Below, piece by piece: positions 18,589 through 26,238 of a stretch of 64,000 nt of DNA. The notes under the pieces are model-generated. The model made no database searches. It was not told the DNA's origin and saw nothing but the letters and a program-made list of their open reading frames with translations. Source of the stretch: Mesorhizobium sp. NBSH29. Lineage in GTDB: Bacteria > Pseudomonadota > Alphaproteobacteria > Rhizobiales > Rhizobiaceae. The translations under genes and the position numbers were made by a program. The DNA is taken from the NCBI RefSeq assembly GCF_015500055.1, contig NZ_CP045492.1, positions 248,001 to 312,000 of the forward strand. The letters are read 5' to 3'. The first letter of the stretch is position 1. Each line of letters opens with the position of its first letter.

Positions 18589-20001
18589 ATGGCAAAGAAT
18601 TCCGAAATCATGACATCTCCCTCAGGCTCGACCCTCGAAGAAGCCGAAAACTTCCTAGCAGCGCATCCCGACATTGAAGCCTTCGACATTGTCCTGACGG
18701 ACACCAATGGCGTCGGGCGCGGCAAAATCATTCGCCGGAGCGAACTTCTCGCGATCTATGAAGGCGGGCGCAATTTCCCGATTTCGGTGCTCGGACTCGA
18801 TATCACCGGCGAAGATGTCCATGAGACTGGACTGGTGTGGGAAACTGGTGACGGCGATCTGCGCGCCTGGCCGCTTCCCGGCACGTTGCTGCCGCTGCAC
18901 GCAACCAGCCCGGCGCGCGGCCAGGTGTTGCTGTCGCTCTACACGCTCGACGATCACCCGATGACCTCTGACCCTCGCCATGCGCTGGCGCGTCAGGTGG
19001 AAGCACTCGCCGCCCGCGGCCTGCATCCGGCCGGCGCGTTTGAGCTGGAGTTCTTTCTACTTGCCAATGAGCGCGATACTGAAGGCAACGTGCAGCCTGC
19101 TGCAGCCGTGCTGGATGGCCGTGCGAGCCGCAAGACAGAAGTCTATTCGGTCGATCATCTCCACGGCATGGAACCGCTCTTTGCCGACATCTATGCAGCA
19201 GCCGAAGCACAGAAAATCCCGGTCGAAACGCTGATCTCGGAATTTGCGCCAGGGCAATATGAATTGACGCTGCACTACCGCAAGAATGTGGTGCGCGCAG
19301 CCGACGACCTCATCCTGCTCAAGCGCCTGGTGCGTACGCAGGCGCGCCGCCACGGCGTAACCGCCTGCTTCATGGCCAAGCCGATCGAGAAATATGCCGG
19401 CTCTGGCATGCATTTCCACGTTTCGCTCAGCGATGACGCAGGCAACAACGCATTTGTCGGACCCGGCGACGACGCGGGAAACTGGTCGCCCACCATCCGC
19501 CACGCCATTGGCGGGCTGGCGGCCACCATGGCCGAGACCATGCTGGTGTTTGCTCCGCACGCCAATTCCTGGCGCCGCTTCGTCTCAGGCTCGTATGCGC
19601 CGGTTGCACCGAGCTGGGGCGTGAACAACCGCTCCGTCGCCTTCCGCATTCCCGCCGGCGACGCCAAAAGCCGCCGCATTGAACATCGCCCCTCCGGAGT
19701 CGACGCCAACCCCTACCTGGTCGCCGCGACCGTTCTGGCTGGCATTATCAAAGGGCTGGATGAGCAACTGAACCCCGGCCCGGAAACAACCGGAAACGGT
19801 TATGCGCAATCAGCCGATACCAGCTCAATACCCAAGGACTGGCGCAGCGCAATCGAGGCTGCGGAAGGCTCCGATTTTCTCAAAGCTGCGCTGGGAAATG
19901 ATCTCCACCGCACCTTCACCGCCATTAAACGCGCCGAATACCAACGTGTCGCCCGCACGGTAAGCGCGCTGGACTATGAGCTGTATCTGCACGAGGTGTG
20001 A
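18589..20001 (+). CDS. Glutamine synthetase family protein, gamma-glutamylpolyamine synthetase (PuuA) type
   Basis: 470 residues, type-I-like GS fold. ATP and metal motifs: 'GAFELEFFLL', 'SEFAPGQYELTLHY', 'GSGMHFHVSL', 'NSWRRF', 'NNRSVAFRIP', 'RIEHRPSGVDANPYLVAA'. The N-terminal 'DIEAFDIVLTDTNGVGRGK' is typical of PuuA/GlnA3-like enzymes rather than ammonia-fixing GlnA, and the adenylylation tyrosine region of GlnA is absent. Such proteins ligate glutamate to putrescine, ethanolamine or other amines. A gamma-Glu-GABA hydrolase-like gene at 10907 could act later in the same pathway. The stop is 3 bases from the convergent glycerate kinase gene. Confidence 0.88.
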   Translation: MAKNSEIMTSPSGSTLEEAENFLAAHPDIEAFDIVLTDTNGVGRGKIIRRSELLAIYEGGRNFPISVLGLDITGEDVHETGLVWETGDGDLRAWPLPGTLLPLHATSPARGQVLLSLYTLDDHPMTSDPRHALARQVEALAARGLHPAGAFELEFFLLANERDTEGNVQPAAAVLDGRASRKTEVYSVDHLHGMEPLFADIYAAAEAQKIPVETLISEFAPGQYELTLHYRKNVVRAADDLILLKRLVRTQARRHGVTACFMAKPIEKYAGSGMHFHVSLSDDAGNNAFVGPGDDAGNWSPTIRHAIGGLAATMAETMLVFAPHANSWRRFVSGSYAPVAPSWGVNNRSVAFRIPAGDAKSRRIEHRPSGVDANPYLVAATVLAGIIKGLDEQLNPGPETTGNGYAQSADTSSIPKDWRSAIEAAEGSDFLKAALGNDLHRTFTAIKRAEYQRVARTVSALDYELYLHEV

Positions 20002-20004
20002 CCC

Positions 20005-21270
20005 TCACCGTACCAGGATCGCCCGCAGATCGTTGACATTGGTGCCGGTCGGCCCGGGCCTGAAGATGTCGTTGACGGCGTTGAATGCGGTCCATGCATT
20101 GTTGGCGGCAAGCATGGCGCGGGCGTCGATGCCGCCTGTCTGCATGCGAGCGACGCTGGTGGCATCGGCGAAAGCGCCGGCGTTGTCTTCAGAACCGTCA
20201 ATGCCATCGGTATCGGCTGCGAGCGCTTCGATGCCTGCAATACCGTCGATGCCGAGCGCAAAACCGAGCAGGAATTCGCTGTTGCGTCCTCCCTTGCCGC
20301 CCTTGGCGCGTAGGGTCACCGTAGTTTCGCCACCCGATAAAATGAGTACTGGCTTTTGGAACGGACGATCGTGCAACGCCACCTCACGCGCGATAGCCGC
20401 GTGGACTGCGCCGACATCGCGCGCCTCGCCCTCAATGGAATCCGACAGGATGACTGCCTTGACGCCGTGGTCCTCCGCAAACCTGGCGGCAGCGGCGAGC
20501 GAGACAGCGGCGGATGCAATGATACGGGTTTCGTTGCCAGCAAAGCGCGCATCATCCGGCAAGGGCGCGTCAGCCGCTGGCGAGCATAGGTGCGTCATCA
20601 CGGCTTCTGGCAAGGTCATCCGGTAGGTATCGGCGACAGCAAGCGCATCAGCGCGGGTGGATTGGTCAGGAACAGTCGGGCCAGATGCCACCAGCGCCGG
20701 ATTGTCGCCTGGAATATCAGAGACTACCAGCGACACCACCTTGGCCGGATAAGCCGCAGCGGCAAGCCGTCCGCCCTTGATGGCCGAGACATGTTTGCGC
20801 ACCATATTCATCGCTGCAATCGGCGCGCCGGAGGCTAGAAGCGCCTCATTGACCGCGATCTCGTCGGCAAGTGTCAGGTTACCGGCAGGCGAGGGCAAAA
20901 GCGCCGAGCCACCGCCGGAAATCAGCGCAATGACCAGGTCATCCGCCGACAGGTTTTCAACGGTCTTAAGGAGCCGTGCGGCAGCCTTGAGACCGGCTTC
21001 GTCAGGCACAGGATGCGCCGCCTCCACTACATCGATGAAGCGGCAGGATGCACCGTAGCCATAACGGGTGACGACGAGACCGGACAATGGTCCGTCCCAG
21101 ACCTTTTCGAGCGCCGCAGCCATCTGCGCCGACCCCTTGCCGGCACCTATGACGATGGTGCGGCCTTTCGGTTTTGCAGGAAGATGCTGGCGCAGCGTCA
21201 TTTCAGGATCGGCCGCTGCGACGGCAGCGTCAAAGATGGCCGTCAGGAAGGCTTTGGTGTGGGGGCTCAT
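20005..21270 (-). CDS. Glycerate 2-kinase (MOFRL/GckA-TtuD family)
   Basis: 421 residues from ATG 21270, which overlaps the stop of the UPF0303 gene (ATGA). Family landmarks: 'RTIVIGAGKGSAQMAAALE', 'ISGGGSALLPSPAGNLTLAD', 'NMVRKHVSAIKGGRL', 'VSDIPGDNPALVASGPT', and the C-terminal MOFRL segment 'LSGGETTVT' with 'GGRNSEFLLGFAL'. The enzyme phosphorylates glycerate to 2-phosphoglycerate. In this operon (guaD, UPF0303, kinase) it would take up glycerate derived from purine-born glyoxylate via tartronate semialdehyde; glyoxylate carboligase and the reductase are not in the window. Confidence 0.93.
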   Translation of the reverse strand: MSPHTKAFLTAIFDAAVAAADPEMTLRQHLPAKPKGRTIVIGAGKGSAQMAAALEKVWDGPLSGLVVTRYGYGASCRFIDVVEAAHPVPDEAGLKAAARLLKTVENLSADDLVIALISGGGSALLPSPAGNLTLADEIAVNEALLASGAPIAAMNMVRKHVSAIKGGRLAAAAYPAKVVSLVVSDIPGDNPALVASGPTVPDQSTRADALAVADTYRMTLPEAVMTHLCSPAADAPLPDDARFAGNETRIIASAAVSLAAAARFAEDHGVKAVILSDSIEGEARDVGAVHAAIAREVALHDRPFQKPVLILSGGETTVTLRAKGGKGGRNSEFLLGFALGIDGIAGIEALAADTDGIDGSEDNAGAFADATSVARMQTGGIDARAMLAANNAWTAFNAVNDIFRPGPTGTNVNDLRAILVR

Positions 21271-21767
21271 TCCGCTGCCGACAGGGTCAGCGAACGCGCG
21301 TTTCGCCCGAGATGTTCGCACAATGCCGAGACGATCAACTCATGATCCTGCCGCTGCGGCAGACCCGACACCGCGATCACTCCGACCACGCCAACGCCCT
21401 TCACCGTTATCGGAAAGCCGCCACCAGCAAGAATAAACTCGGACGGATCGAGCCCATGGCCCGGCGGAAATGTCTTGTCGTCACGCGATAGTTCTAGCCC
21501 CATCCGGTAGGTGCTCTTGTGGAACATCTCCACCACATTGCGCTTGCGCCGCGCCCAGTCGAAATTAGAGCCGGTGGAGCCGGGCAGCGCGGCGTAAAAC
21601 AGCGGTCTGTCCCAGAAGCGGATATCGATAATGATGGGCAGGCTTTCCGCCAACCCGCGCTCGCGCAGCAGTGAGCCGATAGAAAATGCGCGGGCCTCAT
21701 CGAAACTGTCGAAGACCAGCACCTTTTCCTGCTCGGCTATTTTTGCGATGTCCTGTGCGCGATCCAT
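21267..21767 (-). CDS. UPF0303 / heme-degrading-domain-like protein
   Basis: 166 residues from ATG 21767, with GGGGGAG four bases upstream. It matches UPF0303: 'FDSFDEARAFSIGSLLRERG', 'IDIRFWDRPLFYAALPGS', 'WARRKRNVVEMFHKSTYRMG', 'GLDPSEFILAGGGFPITV', 'GVVGVIAVSGLPQRQDHELI'. The fold is related to GlcG/HbpS proteins, some of which bind heme, but the biochemical role of UPF0303 is not settled. It is translationally coupled to glycerate kinase and sits 41 bases after guaD, so a role in purine or glycolate/glyoxylate breakdown is suggested by context only. Confidence 0.85.
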   Translation of the reverse strand: MDRAQDIAKIAEQEKVLVFDSFDEARAFSIGSLLRERGLAESLPIIIDIRFWDRPLFYAALPGSTGSNFDWARRKRNVVEMFHKSTYRMGLELSRDDKTFPPGHGLDPSEFILAGGGFPITVKGVGVVGVIAVSGLPQRQDHELIVSALCEHLGRNARSLTLSAAE

Positions 21768-21808
21768 CTGCTCCCCCTGCTTACCTACCGCCATAGCCGC
21801 CAGCCGGC

Positions 21809-23128
21809 CTATGACGCAAGGTCGGCTTTCATCGCTTTGCCGGCGACATAGACCTCGCGCACCGCACGATCATCGCCGAGCGTCTGCAAAAGGAAAAGCT
21901 CTTCTGCAAGCGTTCCCACCGTTTCCATGCGCAGCCGCATCGCCGGCGTAGCGGAAGAATCCAACACCACCAGATCAGCATCGGTTCCGGGTTCCAGCGT
22001 ACCTATACGCGCTGCCAGCGACAGCGCCTCGGCATTGCCGCGCGTCAGCTGCCAGAAGGAGGCGAGCGGGTTCAGCTTTTCGCCGTTCAACGCAATGACC
22101 TTGTAGCCTTCATCCATGGTGCGCAGCATGGAATAGCTGGTGCCTCCGCCGACATCGCTGGCGGCGGCAATGCGCAGCGGTTTTTGACGGGTGCGAAGGC
22201 GCTGATAGTCAAACAGGCCCGAGCCTAGGAACAGGTTCGAAGTCGGGCAAAAGACGGCAACCGAGCCGCTGTCGGACAGCGCATCGGCCTCGCGCTCGGA
22301 CAGGTGGATGCAGTGACCGAACAGCGCCTTTGGCCCGGTCAGGCCGTAGCGCTCGTAGATCGCCGTGTAGTCTCCGGCATTGGGGTAAAGCTCGAGCGCG
22401 TAGGCGATCTCGGCATGGTTTTCCGAAAGATGCGTCTGCATGTGCAGGTCTGGATGCTCGCGCATCAGTGCACCCGCCATCTCCATCTGCGCGGGCGAGG
22501 AGGTGAGCGCGAAGCGCGGCGTCACTGCGTAATGCTGGCGGCCTTTTCCGTGCCATAAGGAAATCAGCGCCTTGGTGTCGTCATAACCTGATTGCGGCGT
22601 GTCGGTCAGGGCTTCGGGCGCATTGCGGTCCATCATCACCTTGCCTGCGATGGTCAGCATGTTGCGCTGATGCGCCTCACCGAAGAATGCCTCGACCGAA
22701 CTCTTGTGGACCGAACAATAGGCGGCAACCGTGGTGGTGCCATTGCGCAGAATTTCGTCGAAGAACAGCCGCGCGATCCGCCGGCCATGTTGAAGATCCA
22801 CAAATTTCTGCTCTTCGGGAAAGGTATAGGTGTTTAGCCAGTCAAGCAGCTCCGCTCCATAGGACGCGATCACCTGCATCTGGGGAAAATGCACATGCGC
22901 ATCGATGAACCCCGGCAAGATGAGGTGCGGGTGATGATCGACCACAATAGCGGAGGGTGAAGCCTTGGCCTTTACGCCGGCATAGCTGCCTGCAGCCAGG
23001 ATCACGCCATCGGCGATCAACACTGCGCCATCTTCCTCATAGGCACAGGCACCGTGGTCCTCGGCACTATCAGGCCAGCGCAGGAACGACAATGTGCGCC
23101 CACGCAGCAAGGTCTGTATAGCGGTCAC
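21809..23128 (-). CDS. guaD: Guanine deaminase
   Basis: 439 residues, amidohydrolase superfamily. Metal ligands: H78 and H80 in PGFIDAHVHFPQ, H in 'MQTHLSENHAEI', H in 'ALFGHCIHLSERE', D in 'AASDVGGGTSYSML'. The spacing and 'HFPQMQVIASYGAELLDWLN' are typical of GuaD, which deaminates guanine to xanthine, feeding XdhAB. The ATG overlaps the puuD stop by four bases, so urate oxidase and guanine deaminase are translationally coupled in one operon with the UPF0303 and glycerate kinase genes. Confidence 0.95.
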   Translation of the reverse strand: MTAIQTLLRGRTLSFLRWPDSAEDHGACAYEEDGAVLIADGVILAAGSYAGVKAKASPSAIVVDHHPHLILPGFIDAHVHFPQMQVIASYGAELLDWLNTYTFPEEQKFVDLQHGRRIARLFFDEILRNGTTTVAAYCSVHKSSVEAFFGEAHQRNMLTIAGKVMMDRNAPEALTDTPQSGYDDTKALISLWHGKGRQHYAVTPRFALTSSPAQMEMAGALMREHPDLHMQTHLSENHAEIAYALELYPNAGDYTAIYERYGLTGPKALFGHCIHLSEREADALSDSGSVAVFCPTSNLFLGSGLFDYQRLRTRQKPLRIAAASDVGGGTSYSMLRTMDEGYKVIALNGEKLNPLASFWQLTRGNAEALSLAARIGTLEPGTDADLVVLDSSATPAMRLRMETVGTLAEELFLLQTLGDDRAVREVYVAGKAMKADLAS

Positions 23129-24342
23129 CGGCGCGCTTCCTCATACCATGTCGCCAGAAGCGCACGCTCCTGTTCCGTCACGCTGGTAACATTGGCCGGT
23201 GGCATGGCGTGGCTGCGCCCGGCTTGCAGATAGATCTCGCGGGCATGGTCGGCAATCTGCGCGTCCGTCTCCAGCATCACGCCTTTCGGCGCACGATGCA
23301 CACCCTCCCATCCGGGCTCAGCCGCGTGGCACATGGCGCAGCGCCCCAGCACCGTATCGCGCACAGTGGAAAAATGCGGCGACGCCATCAGCGCCTGGCT
23401 TGCTTGCGAAACCTTCGGCTCTCCGGTGAGAATTTTGGGTACGGTCGACAGCCACATGATGATGACAAACAGCACTGCCGCCACAAGCCAGGTCCAGGTC
23501 GGGTTACCCTTACGGGCATGCTGCGTGTTGAAATAGTAGCGGATCAACACACCGATCAAAAACACCAGCGATGCGATCACCCAGTTGAACTGGGTGCCGA
23601 ACGCCAGTGGATAATGGTTGGACAGCATCAGGAACAGCACGGGCAGCGTCAGGTAATTGTTGTGCAGCGAGCGTGTCTTGGCGATGCGGCCATATTTGGC
23701 ATCGGGAGTGCGCCCGGCGATAAGATCGGCAACGACGATCTTCTGGTTCGGAATAATGACAAGAAACACGTTGGCCGACATGATGGTAGCGGTGAATGCG
23801 CCCAGATGAAGCAGCGCCGCGCGCCCGGTGAACAGTTGCGTATAGCCCCAGGCGATGAACACTACGACCGCATAGAGCACCAGCATCAACAGCGTATCGT
23901 TCTGGCCAAGCGGCGATTTGCACAACAGGTCGTAGACGATCCACCCCAGAGCCAGCGATGCCACCGAAATGAGGATCGCCACCGGTGCTGAAATGTCGAG
24001 AACATTGGGGTCGATGAGGAATAGATCCGCACCGGCGTAATACACTACGCACAGCATCGCGAAGCCGGTCAGCCAAGTGGCATAGCTTTCCCATTTGAAC
24101 CAGGTCAGGTGCTCGGGCATGGCAGCCGGAGCCACCAGATATTTCTGGATGTGGTAGAAGCCGCCGCCATGCACCTGCCATTCCTCGCCATGCGCGCCTT
24201 GCGGCAAGTCCGGTCGCCGGTTGAGTCCAAGATCAAGCGCAACGAAATAGAAGGATGAGCCAATCCAGGCGATGCCGGTGACCACGTGCAGCCAGCGCAC
24301 GGCAAAGCTCACCCAATCCCAGAAAATCGTGAATTCGTTCAT
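23125..24342 (-). CDS. puuD: Membrane-bound urate oxidase/hydroxylase PuuD with C-terminal cytochrome c
   Basis: 405 residues. The N-terminal ~300 carry about eight hydrophobic segments ('VSFAVRWLHVVTGIAWIGSS', 'WLTGFAMLCVVYYAGADLF' and so on). The C-terminus is a cytochrome c domain with heme motif C335-AM-C338-H339 and a likely axial Met in 'SHAMPPANVT'. This is the PuuD family, which converts urate to 5-hydroxyisourate in many alphaproteobacteria and passes electrons to the respiratory chain, so no H2O2 is formed as with uricase. It is first in a minus-strand operon with guaD. A LysR gene is divergent at 24500. Confidence 0.95.
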   Translation of the reverse strand: MNEFTIFWDWVSFAVRWLHVVTGIAWIGSSFYFVALDLGLNRRPDLPQGAHGEEWQVHGGGFYHIQKYLVAPAAMPEHLTWFKWESYATWLTGFAMLCVVYYAGADLFLIDPNVLDISAPVAILISVASLALGWIVYDLLCKSPLGQNDTLLMLVLYAVVVFIAWGYTQLFTGRAALLHLGAFTATIMSANVFLVIIPNQKIVVADLIAGRTPDAKYGRIAKTRSLHNNYLTLPVLFLMLSNHYPLAFGTQFNWVIASLVFLIGVLIRYYFNTQHARKGNPTWTWLVAAVLFVIIMWLSTVPKILTGEPKVSQASQALMASPHFSTVRDTVLGRCAMCHAAEPGWEGVHRAPKGVMLETDAQIADHAREIYLQAGRSHAMPPANVTSVTEQERALLATWYEEARR

Positions 24343-24429
24343 GCCGTCTGCAATCCTTGTGCCGCGCCATCTGGCGGCACCCTATTGTTGCCGTTTCGAC
24401 GATCGACCGAAAGACCCAACATACGCGAT

Positions 24430-24452
24430 GACTTTCAAAAAAATATGGAAAA
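24430..24452. promoter_or_regulatory. Candidate operator in the puuD / LysR divergent promoter
   Basis: GACTTTCAAAA (24430-24440) recurs exactly at 30509-30519 in the other divergent promoter of the purine region. Here TTTC (24433-24436) and GAAA (24448-24451) form a small dyad with 11 bases between, the spacing type favoured by LysR proteins. A further hairpin GTGCCGC / GCGGCAC lies at 24359-24380. Regulation by the adjacent LysR protein is inference. Confidence 0.4.
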
Positions 24453-24499
24453 TACTGTGACTCTCGCCCGCGCTACCGTGTGAATGACCTGGAGACTGA

Positions 24500-25420
24500 A
24501 TGGCCTATCTCGACAACATTGCCGTCTTCGTCCGGGTCGTAGAGCTCGGAAACCTGTCCGCCGCCGGGCGTGACATGCGCATTTCGCCGGCAGTCGCCTC
24601 CAACCGCATCAAGGAACTGGAGAAGCATCTGGGCGTGCGCCTGTTTAACCGCACCACGCGACAATTGATGCCGACCGAACACGGCACGGTGTTCTACGAA
24701 GGTGCAAAGCAGGTGCTGGGATCCATCCTCGAAGCGGAAGCCGCGGTGAGCGCACTTTCAGGTCAACCGCGCGGCTCGATCCGGGTCACCGCGCCGCTGG
24801 GCCTTGGCCGCAGGCTGATCGCATCCGGAATCCCCGACTTCCGCGACACCTATCCCGAAATCGAAGTCCGGCTCAGGCTCTCCGACCACAATGTCGATAT
24901 CATGAAGGAAGGTATCGACGTCGCCTTCCGGCTCGGCCTGCTCGAAGATTCGAGCCTGAGGATGCGCGGCATCATGGATTGCGAGCGCGTACTCGTCGCC
25001 GCGCCGAAATATCTTGAAAACCGCGGCGAACCGCAGACAGGTGAGGCGCTGGTTACCGACAACCACGATTGCCTGATGCTGCGCTTTCCCGGTTCGAAGG
25101 AATATTATTGGACCCTGGCAACGCCCGAGGGCCCGAAGAAATTTGAAGTTCACGGGCCTTTCGACAGCGACGATGGCGATGTGCTGACCGGCTGGGCGTT
25201 GGCCGGTCGCGGCATCGTCAACAAGCCGCGTTTTGAGGTAGAGCCTTTCATCCGCGATCGCCGGCTGAAGGTTATTTTGGCCGATACGCCACCGCCGCCT
25301 ATCCAACTGGCCGCAGTCTATCCACACAAAAACTTCCAGGACCCCAAAGTCCGCCTGCTGCTGGACTTCATGGCCGAACGCTGCCAGCGCCTGATCAAGG
25401 AATTGCTAGCCGAGCGATAA
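24500..25420 (+). CDS. LysR-family transcriptional regulator
   Basis: 306 residues, ATG 24500 with GGAG six bases upstream. The N-terminal winged helix is clear ('NLSAAGRDMRISPAVASNRI', 'LEKHLGVRLFNRTTRQL'), followed by the LysR effector-binding domain (~90-300; 'RGSIRVTAPLGLGRRLI', 'VDIMKEGIDVAFRLG'). It is divergent from the puuD-guaD operon and convergent with xdhC (6 bases between stops), which makes it the natural regulator of purine degradation here. The effector, perhaps urate or allantoin-related, is not known. Confidence 0.92.
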   Translation: MAYLDNIAVFVRVVELGNLSAAGRDMRISPAVASNRIKELEKHLGVRLFNRTTRQLMPTEHGTVFYEGAKQVLGSILEAEAAVSALSGQPRGSIRVTAPLGLGRRLIASGIPDFRDTYPEIEVRLRLSDHNVDIMKEGIDVAFRLGLLEDSSLRMRGIMDCERVLVAAPKYLENRGEPQTGEALVTDNHDCLMLRFPGSKEYYWTLATPEGPKKFEVHGPFDSDDGDVLTGWALAGRGIVNKPRFEVEPFIRDRRLKVILADTPPPPIQLAAVYPHKNFQDPKVRLLLDFMAERCQRLIKELLAER

Positions 25421-25426
25421 AGCAGG

Positions 25427-26236
25427 TTATCCCAACAGCGCAGAAACTATTTCGGCCGCCGCCAGTGCGGCGATGACTGCCGGGCGCTTGTCGTCCACCG
25501 TGTCGCCACCGATGGGCGACACAAGCTGAGGCAACCGTGCCTCATCTCCATCTGCGGTCTTGAGATACCAGCTGGTAAAGGTAGCGCGCTTGGTTTTGGA
25601 GCCAATCATGCCGATATAGGCCGCGTCGTCGCGGGCAAGAGCTGCGGCAACGATCATGAAATCAAGCGCGTGGTCATGCGTGAGCACCACGAAGGCCGAG
25701 CCGGCGGGGGCAGATCGCACATACTCTTCCGGCACTGCCGTCAGCTGCGTTTCGATTGTGTTGGGCAGGCCGATTAACGCATCCGCTCGCGTCTCAATTA
25801 CATGGACCTGCAGCGGTAGAGGGGAAAGGGCCGATGCCAGTGCGTGACCGACATGGCCGCCGCCAAAAAGGAAGACGGGGCGGTGTCGCGCATCCTCTAT
25901 GCGCGCTGCCTCCAGAACCTGTTCCAACACATCAGGCGTCACCAGTTCGACTGCGAGCCCGACACGTCCCCCGCAGCACTGGCCGATTTCAGGACCGAGA
26001 GGAACATCGAGACTTTGCACAGCGGATGCATTCCCCGCCAGCAACTCCCGCGCAGCGTCTATCGCCATGAATTCGAGCTGGCCACCGCCGATAGTTCCAA
26101 AAATGGCATCCGCCGACACCAGCATCCATGCGCCTTCCTCCCGCGGCGTCGAGCCTTTGGCCTCGTTCACCTTTAACCGTGCGACCGGCTGATGCTGCGC
26201 CAGGAACGCGCCCACAGCCTCGGCGATCCGCGCCAT
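25427..26236 (-). CDS. xdhC: Xanthine dehydrogenase accessory factor XdhC
   Basis: 269 residues from ATG 26236, two bases after the xdhB stop; the longer frame overlaps xdhB deeply. 'VNEAKGSTPREEGAWMLVSA' and 'GTIGGGQLEFMAIDAARE' mark the XdhC N-terminal domain; 'GQCCGGRV' is conserved, and the C-terminal Rossmann-like domain has 'VFLFGGGHVGHALASAL' and 'YIGMIGSKTKRATF'. XdhC binds and sulfurates the molybdenum cofactor and inserts it into XdhB; it is not part of the final enzyme. It is last in the xdhAB-xdhC run. Confidence 0.94.
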   Translation of the reverse strand: MARIAEAVGAFLAQHQPVARLKVNEAKGSTPREEGAWMLVSADAIFGTIGGGQLEFMAIDAARELLAGNASAVQSLDVPLGPEIGQCCGGRVGLAVELVTPDVLEQVLEAARIEDARHRPVFLFGGGHVGHALASALSPLPLQVHVIETRADALIGLPNTIETQLTAVPEEYVRSAPAGSAFVVLTHDHALDFMIVAAALARDDAAYIGMIGSKTKRATFTSWYLKTADGDEARLPQLVSPIGGDTVDDKRPAVIAALAAAEIVSALLG

Positions 26237-26238
26237 CG

